Source of the DNA: Neelides folsomi
Taxonomy: Eukaryota; Arthropoda; Collembola; Neelipleona; Neelidae
DNA length: 44,752 nucleotides
Assembly (NCBI GenBank): GCA_034687125.1
Contig: JAQGBZ010000464.1
Location: 1-44,752, forward strand
Direction of reading: 5' to 3'
Shown: positions 37,542 to 44,752 of the stretch, one piece after another
How the letters are laid out: the number at the start of each line of letters is the position of its first letter
Position numbering within the stretch: the stretch's first letter is position 1
Notes under the pieces: model-generated
What the model saw: the letters and a program-made list of their open reading frames with translations, nothing else
What the model was told of the DNA's origin: nothing
Databases searched by the model: none
Program-made: the position numbers and the translations under genes

Positions 37542-38149
37542 TCTAAATTTTTCAATCTCGCTAAATTAATATTATGTTAAAAGCCTTAATACAGAATGTA
37601 TTGAAATTTTTGTATTTTCTTATAAAGAAATTATTATCTGCTGTTAACCTGATATATTATTATAAATTAAATTATATTGTTGACATGTAATTTCAATTTA
37701 ACTTTAGTTAAAATTTTAAGTTTAAAAATTATAATAAAAATTTATTTTTGTATTAAAGTTTCATAATAATTCATTAAAAAATGTTCAAAATAAAAATGGT
37801 ATTTCGATAATGGAAATGTGGCATAAAAGCGTTGATGAGATCATGTTTGAAGAAATCCAACATATTATTGAACATACAGGTACAAAGTTTAAATGTACCT
37901 AGGTATATAAAATATACGATTTTATTTAGGATAAAATTGTTAAAGTTTATTAAAAGCATCTCAATTTATTGTAAAGTTAATAAAGTTGCACAAACAAGAG
38001 AAACTTCATTAAACAATTACTGTACAATTTTAACATTTAAATTGTTTTATTTCAATCTCATTTGAGTACCAATTATACAATATATGGAGATAATTAATGT
38101 AAGATAATATATTTATTTTGTAATTTTTATAGATACATAAGTATATGTA

Positions 38150-38155
38150 TTTATT
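38150..38155 (-). terminator. Candidate polyadenylation signal of NSUN5
   Basis: AATAAA on the minus strand, about 35 nt downstream of the NSUN5 stop codon; a second copy lies at 38117-38112. Positional evidence only. Confidence 0.4.
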
Positions 38156-38189
38156 TTGAATCAATTGAATAACTTTGTAGGTCAAACTG

Positions 38190-40195
38190 TCATTCTTGTG
38201 ATTTCGTGTCAGCCTTTCTCTTTCGCTTTCTAACCCTTTCCTCTGAATTTTGTCCCTCTTTTTTATCCTTGGTCTTCTTCTTCTTCAATTTAATTCTTTG
38301 AAATAGAGCGACGAAGAATCCGTCAGTTCGATCCGTTTCAAAATCCGCTTTCACACATTTCTCCGCCCATGAATATCTTGCGTTGACCAGACGATGAGTC
38401 CACTCCGGCAAAGCGTATTTAAGGCGAAAAACACCTCCATAGTGTTTGAGTGCATAGTCTACAACGTCTTCATTCTCCTCCGAGTGTAATGAACAAGTTG
38501 AGTAAACAATTCGTTTCACATTTGGGAATGTCATAGCATGGGTCAAAAGCTTCATTTGATAATGCGCTAATTTCATGAGCCTTTCTTTTAATTCTTCGTC
38601 TGATCCTTTTTTACCATCAATTCGGCTGATCATACCTGAATAAATAAATAGAAATGTGTAAATGTTATAAATATAATAATAAACTAAAACTTTTAAAATT
38701 AATATTGAAAAGTATTTATATTTACAAATGTAGTATTGTGGTTCGAATAAATCAATTTTAAAAAGTTACCTGATCCTGAACAAGAAGGATCTACAAGAAT
38801 GTATTCGGTATCAGCGTATTCTTCAGGAGTGATATTTGTAAAGTCATTATTTAAAACAGTTGCACATTTGACTCCGAGTGACTCAATCATTGAATGAAGC
38901 GTTTCACAACGATTTCTATCCTTTTCAATGGCAATTATTTCCCCTTCATTTTTGATTAAGGCAGCCAAGTGAGAAGTTTTCATTCCTGGGGCCGCACAAC
39001 TATCGATGATTCGTTTTCCGCTGTAAGGGTTGAGAGCCAAGGCTGGTAAACAACTAGCCTTAAATGTAAATAAATGTAAATTATTGAAATGTTTTTAAAA
39101 AAAATTAAAGCTTAATTAATCTACACTTAAATAATTTTTAGGAGAATTAGATATTTATAACTGTTTTATAAATGTATTTTACTTTATCTTGAAGAACAAT
39201 CCATCCCTCGTGGTACAATTGATGATTTCCAAGATAGGTCTTAGGTGGGAAAATAAGAATTTCAGGAATTAAGACATCTTGAGTAAATTCCTCTTCTCCC
39301 AATTCATCAAAAATATTTGGAGAATTATTTTCCTTCCAAATCCAGCCTTCTTCTTTGAAATATGAAATAGTGTCATTAACAGTAGTAACGCATAAATTGA
39401 CACGGACGTAACGAGGTTTCTGAGCAAGAAGTTCCTTCACATTCCTCGAACTTCCATTTGAGACATCAGCAAAATCTTTAGTCCATTTAAATAAATTTTT
39501 AATGAATCAACAAACAAAATTTACTATTACTTAATAAAAAAATCAAATTGATATTTCACATATTGAAGTTTAAAAAAATTAACCTTCAGGTTTTTGTTCA
39601 GCTAACGCCTTTTGGAATTTCTTTGAGTACTTATTGACGGTTAAAATTGGTTTGGATTCTCCCTGTAACAATTTCTTCCCCCATAAAAGTTCCGTCATAA
39701 GGATTTTAAGTAAATAAATCTGCTTGGCCAACGCTGGTTCTTTTTCGAGGATGTTCGTTTTCTCAATAAGATCAGCAATTTCTTGGCTAAATCTCAGAGA
39801 CTCTGAAACGAGGGCGGTGACAGCCTTTATATTCTGTGAAAAATAATTTGTAAAAGAATAAATATTAAAACAATAATATTGACGCAATGTGTTTAAGTTT
39901 TATGATAAACACCATTTAAAAGACATTTTTAAGTAAAATTTTAAACGAAAAAAGTTAAATGTACTTTACAAATAGTACAGTTATAATGTATTTATCTTGT
40001 TATTAAAGAATAGATTTATCAAATTAGTATAAAAGTATTTTGTCAAATTACAGGATGTTTTATTGAGTGAACGGCTGTTTTAACTCCTTGACCTTCGTCC
40101 TCAACCAGGGATAGAGCTTTAGCAGCGCTTTTGTAAAGTCGAGGAACCTTCACAGAATGTGCCAATTTCCCATGTTTGTACTCGTCTTCGTCCAT
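38190..40195 (-). CDS. NSUN5: 28S rRNA (cytosine-5) methyltransferase NSUN5, five exons
   Basis: Seen: exons 40195-40052, 39833-39584, 39475-39183, 39058-38770 and 38635-38190, GT-AG throughout, phases 0, 1, 0, 1, giving 473 residues. The helical N-terminal region contains MTELLWGKKLL. PRYVRVN follows and then LQDKASCLPALALNP. The SAM-binding loop is DSCAAPGMKTSHLAA, the first catalytic-region motif is VDPSCSGSGM, and the nucleophile motif is YSTCSLHSEEN. The protein ends in a Lys/Arg-rich tail (KKKKTKDKKEG, RKRKRK), likely a nucleolar signal. Known: NSUN5 (yeast Rcm1) makes one m5C in the large-subunit rRNA; its TC-S cysteine is the nucleophile and the PSC cysteine helps release product. All key residues are present and the length is close to animal NSUN5, so it should be active. 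It converges with the receptor gene; no operon-like link is implied. Confidence 0.95.
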
Positions 40196-42246
40196 TTCTA
40201 AATACAATAACAATTGTAAATGTATCGATTAATTATCTTTTAAATGAGCATAATATAAACAGTTTATTATTTAATTGTGCTGAACCTGTTGAAAATCGAG
40301 TGAATTTGTACTTACTCTTCAAGTTGAATCAGATATTTAGTTTTATTAAAGAAATTAAACTTTAAATATTGGTATTTAATTGATTTTATATTTAATAATG
40401 TATATACGTTTTATATTCTTTTATCACAAAAATTAATCTAATACAATTTTTAAAATAAAACTGAAATGAAATAATAAAAACAATTTCACACGTGTCTTGT
40501 CGTCATTGTCTCGTGCTTGCGAAAATCCGAAAGAAAATCCTATGTGAGTTCAAATTACTTTTCAATGCAAGCATCAGTTAGTCGCACATGTGACGGAAAT
40601 TCTCAAAGTTCCCTTACTCATCGTTTGTTACCATTTAAATTTATTTATTTATTTATTATTTATTCAATTATACAAATGATTGTGATGAATGAGTGATGAC
40701 TGATGAGCAGTGACAGATGACTAAACATTTATGTATTGTTTATCATATAAACTAATTTATGTGAATAAAAATTACTTAAAGTTAGGTAAACATTATAAAT
40801 ATAAATCACAGGATTCATAGTACATGATATTTATTGAAGTTTGTCAATATTACCCAACTTTCAAAAATATCGTTGTATATTAATAATGTGTGTATTGTAT
40901 CTTGTATCACAAATATTTCTATCTATCTTGTTCCAAAAGGTTTAAAAAGACTTAAATAAATCAAATGACATTTAATTATGTATTTCTTTGGTATAATCAT
41001 ACTATTGATTCAACTGCTGTTTCCTTTGATCAAATGAGAAGCTTTTTGAGTATTTTAATGAAATTCCAATTCGTTTATGCAATTAAGCTACTTTTCCAAT
41101 TCCTACTTCAATAAAAATCATACAAGGATATTTAAATTGGGTTTCGAGGGCGGAGGTGTAAGGAGAGATAAGGAGGAGAAATCACATGGGAAAGTTCGGA
41201 AATTCGAGATTCTCATTCCGCCCTAATAATTTCCAACCCTTCTCCATTTAAAGGCTCAAGGAGGAACAGGAGCCCAATGCATGGAATTACATCTTACCCT
41301 AACGTTGCCCTAAATGTACACAAACACTAGGAGCTTTCCCCGGAAACTCTCCCGGATCACACAGCTCAGACGTCTTTGGTACGTAGCAGATTTACTTAGG
41401 AAAATGCACCCTGGGAGTCGAGATAGGATGATGGCATATAAACCCTATCTTTGATGCTTTTCTCTTTGATCAGAGATTTCCTTATCCAGAAGATCAGGAC
41501 CGGATTTTGGAGCGGAAGAAAGTCAGAAGTCTCAGGAGGAAGAATTTCCTATAAAAGAAATGCTCTTTGAAAGAGAAATCGAGAAATGTTGAGAAATTGA
41601 AAAACATTCTTCACATAATTTCCCAATTTGAGAACATCAATAAAATGACTCAAGCTTTCAAACTCTTCAAAACTTGGAAACGTTGGGATTGGATGTTAAA
41701 ATTAATATTAAATAAGAAAAATATTATTTTTTTACTTGAGTCATTATTCTAATTGTGAGTCATTCGTGATTCGTAAGTGAAGTAATAACCACAAGAAAGG
41801 ATTGAATAAATTTAAATTGTATAAAATAGGCTATTAAAGCTTGAATTTATAAGGTCAACTCTCTCGTCATTCACTACAAAAATACCAATAACATAGCCAT
41901 ATGGATATAATGTTACAGGAAATGTGTTAAATATAATATGCACAAAAATCATTAACATACCAATTAATGGTGATAAAATAAAGAATGCTTAAGTATACCT
42001 ACAATGCTTTATAGGTATATTTTAAGTAATGTTCAGAATGGTTATTTATGGTTCTTTAACCTGTCCTTAATTTTAAAAGTAAACCTCGTTCAATAACAAT
42101 TGAATAAATTCTGAGAAACAAAATGCTCATTTTATTCAGTCTTTACAACATTTAACTTGTTGTTTATTTTATATACGGAACAAATATCAATTTCATTGTA
42201 AAAAAGGAAATTTTGATTGACTCAGTTCTACTGAAATTGATCAATC
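40196..42246. other. Divergent intergenic region, probable promoters
   Basis: This gap lies between the 5' ends of NSUN5 (minus) and the third tetraspan gene (plus), so it should contain two promoters. A more GC-rich block at about 41140-41550 stands out from the AT-rich background but has no long frame or recognisable protein, and it may be a conserved regulatory block or a 5' UTR exon. A 4-nt repeat run (ATTTATTTATTTATT) occurs near 40640-40665. Confidence 0.4.
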
Positions 42247-43720
42247 ATGTTCTCGAATTTTTGTAAATTGAAATATTTCATCTTTTTCATTGCATTGTTA
42301 GGGATTGTTGTAAGTTCCCGTAATCTTATATTTTATTTTTTTAAATGTTCTCTTAACCAAACACGTTCTGCTCATCAAATAATTAAATAAATAATTACAA
42401 GATATTTTTTTCACTTTTACACAACTTTTACTTCAAAGAGTCGGGAAAGGCGATCAACCGCATTGGTTGATTCATTTAGTAGGAAAGTTTTAAGTGTTTG
42501 ATCTAATTGTTCCCACAGGTCCACTTGAGCTACTTCCTGTACGAAGGATTTCTCCTCTTTTCCTTCCTCTTTGATTGGGACGTTTGTTGGAAGAAAGTGA
42601 ACGGATCACACAAATGCTTCAACTCGTTCAATGCCACGCTTTCCACTCACCCGGCTCCATCATTAAGGAGATACGAAAGATACGAAGCTTTAGTGAAAAC
42701 AATTGGTATATCATCGGTTTAACCCAATTTATATCTTTATAACCTTCATTTAACCTGTAAACTTCACTTAATGTTAAATGTTATAGCATAGCCTTATATT
42801 TACAAATTTATTAAGAATCAATTAATTAATTTGGGTAATACCTAAAATAAGATTCAATATTATCAAAATTTATGTTTAACTAAAAGTTAAAATTATGATT
42901 TTTATTTTATTAATTTTTTAAAGGATTGATCTGTCTACAGTTTGTCTTAATAGTGGCTAATATTTTACTAATTCTTGGAGTTATGAAGGTAAGTAATTGT
43001 TATAAAATATAAGTTCTGGCAATTGCCAATAATAAAGTAAAATTTTTCTGACATGTAAGAAATTGAAGATTCAATGTTTTAAATTGACAGGAGCGAAAAT
43101 CTTTTATGAAAATTTGGATAGCTTTAATGGCATTCTATTCGACAATTGCTGGCTATACTTTTGTGATGACTTTATTGGGGAATTTGGAATTCGATAAGCC
43201 AATCGTCTCATTGGTCATTTACGGTGTCCATTTTCTCCAATTGTTGATTTCCCTCACCCTCGTCGGGATTTACACCACGAGGGTCATTTGGGACCAAAGG
43301 GCCATTTTGGTCTCCAACTCCGACCGCTACGGTGATTTCACTTATGAAGACCACAAACGAGGAGGATTGGGAAGGATTCCGCTCAGCACGGAACTTGCAA
43401 GCTTTTCCAATCGCCCCTCCACCTCTTTGAGGAGAAATTCCTCAGCAGCTGAATTCCACTGCGGAGGTTTAATTGTCAACAACAATGAGAGATATCCAAC
43501 TTTGAGCATGAGGAGCAGCGTGTCGGCGATTGCAGGAGAACAGCTGGAACTCATCGCCCAAGGAATGAACAACCAATGTGAAACCATGAAGAAAATGTTA
43601 CACGTCATTTCAAAACTTGAAAGAACTGAAACTCCGAGAAGCTCAGTTTTGGAGCCGATCGGAAATTCACCTGTCGTTCATGAAACTCCTGACCCAAATG
43701 TTAATTTTCAGAAGTCTTAA
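42247..43720 (+). CDS. Tetraspan membrane protein with long cytosolic tail, four exons
   Basis: Seen: exons 42247-42309, 42519-42705, 42924-42988 and 43091-43720, all GT-AG, phases 0, 1, 0, giving 314 residues. TM1 spans about 8-40 across the first junction. An extracellular loop with two cysteines (CW and KCF) and two N-glycosylation sequons (NGS, NAT) follows, then TM2 (about 85-104), TM3 (about 111-133) and TM4 (about 143-165). The tail of about 145 residues is Ser/Arg-rich (for example STSLRRNSSAAE) and ends without a clear targeting motif. Known: the four-TM plan with a large first loop recurs in LAPTM/pasiflora-like and claudin-like arthropod tetraspans. Inference: same family as the genes at 1474-2766 and 5017-6039, because its three introns have the same phase order and exon 3 is 65 bp, as in the 5017-6039 gene. 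It lacks their fourth intron. Function unknown. Confidence 0.8.
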
Positions 43721-43981
43721 AACGAAATATTTGAAATTAATTGGAAAAAATATTATGAATATTTCAATCGAGATTATATGGATTAATTTATGCAATGTAT
43801 GTAATGTACATAATATTGTAATATGAGTTTTACTATAAAATAATAATTACTATTAAACTAAATGAGACAATATTACTTTTACCAATAATAGTGCAATTTT
43901 ATGGATTAATTAAATCAGTCTCGTGCCATATACTTTACACTAAATCGAAAAATAATTTATTAATAACATACTTTACATTAA

Positions 43982-44476
43982 TTATTGAGCATGGTTAATG
44001 TCTTTTAGTTCCTCTACATTAATTTTGGCCACATTGTAAAGAAAAATGGCTATGACAGCTATTGAAACGAAGGTACAAAAAATGACAATGATGATGCCTG
44101 CCAATTTATTGCATTTGTCTTTGACTGATTTCTTCTTTTCTAACCTTTTCCTCGTCTTTGCATCAACCTTGCTGGAGTCGGCCGACATTTCCGACACGGT
44201 CAAGTCGGACAATTTGGGCAATATGTTGTAATTTGGAGTTCCAGGGAATTTTCCTACATCTCTGTCTTTATCGCCCTTCTTTTTCTCCTCGCTACCTTTG
44301 TACACGGCCCAGCTCCTGTTCTGAGAAAGTTCCCCATGGAACGTCGACTCGGCCAAAGTCAAGGGTCCTTCGGGTTTTCCATGAAGTCGCACTGGCAGCT
44401 GAGAAAAGTCGGGACGAATGGCGGGAATGAACAAATCTCCAACTTCTAGACCTTTCCAAGAGGCTACATTTGGCAT
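43982..44476 (-). CDS. Single-pass membrane protein of unknown family, perhaps 5'-incomplete
   Basis: Seen: 164 codons without an intron from ATG 44476. The first 125 residues are hydrophilic, with a charged patch (SEEKKKGDKDRD near 62-73) and a basic stretch (TRKRLEKKKSVKDK) directly before one TM helix (about 126-149). A 15-residue polar C-terminus follows. Positive residues before the TM predict a cytosolic N-terminus (type II-like). The frame stays open upstream of this ATG for 14 codons to a TAA, across a possible 3' splice acceptor (CTTATCAG at about 44500). The true start could therefore be in an exon beyond the window; alternatively the ATG is genuine and is preceded by a six-codon uORF (44493-44476). 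A minus-strand AATAAA at 43961-43956 lies about 20 nt past the stop. Family not recognised. Confidence 0.65.
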   Translation of the reverse strand: MPNVASWKGLEVGDLFIPAIRPDFSQLPVRLHGKPEGPLTLAESTFHGELSQNRSWAVYKGSEEKKKGDKDRDVGKFPGTPNYNILPKLSDLTVSEMSADSSKVDAKTRKRLEKKKSVKDKCNKLAGIIIVIFCTFVSIAVIAIFLYNVAKINVEELKDINHAQ

Positions 44477-44752
44477 TAAATCCCCGTCTTCATTTCCCTG
44501 ATAAGCTTTTGTTGTTTTTTAGTTTTTGTCTATTTTTAGTTCTTTATTAAGTTATCATCTATTTAAATAACAATGTCTCGTGTATTCTTAGCATCTGGGA
44601 CTTTATTTATAAAGCCGTTTTAAATTATATTAAAGTCGATTAACAAATGAAATACAATAAAATTTTCGACACTTATACAGCGTGGCAAAACAAATATGTC
44701 CCAATGGAGAAAGTCATAATATAAGCAAAGTATATATTAATAATCAAAATAA

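Larger units (their letters stand above)
37444..38189. other. Convergent intergenic region between receptor and NSUN5
   Basis: The 746-bp gap holds the 3' UTRs of two converging genes. Candidate polyadenylation hexamers are AATAAA at 37536-37541 (+) for the receptor and AATAAA on the minus strand at 38155-38150 for NSUN5. No coding exon is seen. Confidence 0.5.

Overview
The window is eukaryotic nuclear DNA: strongly AT-rich, with coding sequence split by GT-AG introns from about 50 bp to nearly 9 kb, long gene-poor stretches and one decayed retrotransposon. The gene content points to an arthropod, most likely a hexapod (possibly a springtail). It includes an insect-type gustatory receptor ending in the TYxxxxxQ motif, a pyrokinin/CAPA-type neuropeptide receptor, and LAPTM-like tetraspan genes. 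The species call is inference. No rRNA, tRNA, CRISPR array or prokaryotic feature was seen.

Layout. 1474-2766 (-): five-exon tetraspan membrane protein. 2819-4025 (-): decayed non-LTR retrotransposon with a C2H2 finger and reverse-transcriptase pieces, ending about 50 bp upstream of that gene's start codon. 5017-6039 (-): a second five-exon tetraspan gene with a PPxY motif; its introns match the first gene in order and phase. 7435-8845 (-): two-exon gustatory receptor. 8846-19600: about 10.7 kb with no gene that I can support. 19601-37443 (+): seven-exon class A GPCR of the pyrokinin/CAPA/neuromedin-U group, with an 8.75 kb first intron that holds an antisense single-pass membrane protein gene (23653-24086) broken by a frameshift. 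38190-40195 (-): five-exon NSUN5 rRNA cytosine methyltransferase, convergent with the GPCR. 42247-43720 (+): a third tetraspan gene with the same first three intron phases. 43982-44476 (-): another single-pass membrane protein, possibly missing a 5' exon.

How the genes relate. Most encode membrane proteins: a neuropeptide receptor, a chemoreceptor, three tetraspan proteins and two single-pass proteins. NSUN5 is a housekeeping ribosome-modification enzyme. The three tetraspan genes look like one family dispersed locally by duplication. No operon-like or obvious pathway link joins the rest. The exon models were assembled by hand from splice consensus and reading-frame phase; every exon joint listed keeps the frame. 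No transcript evidence was available. The least certain joints are the first donor and the last acceptor of the GPCR.
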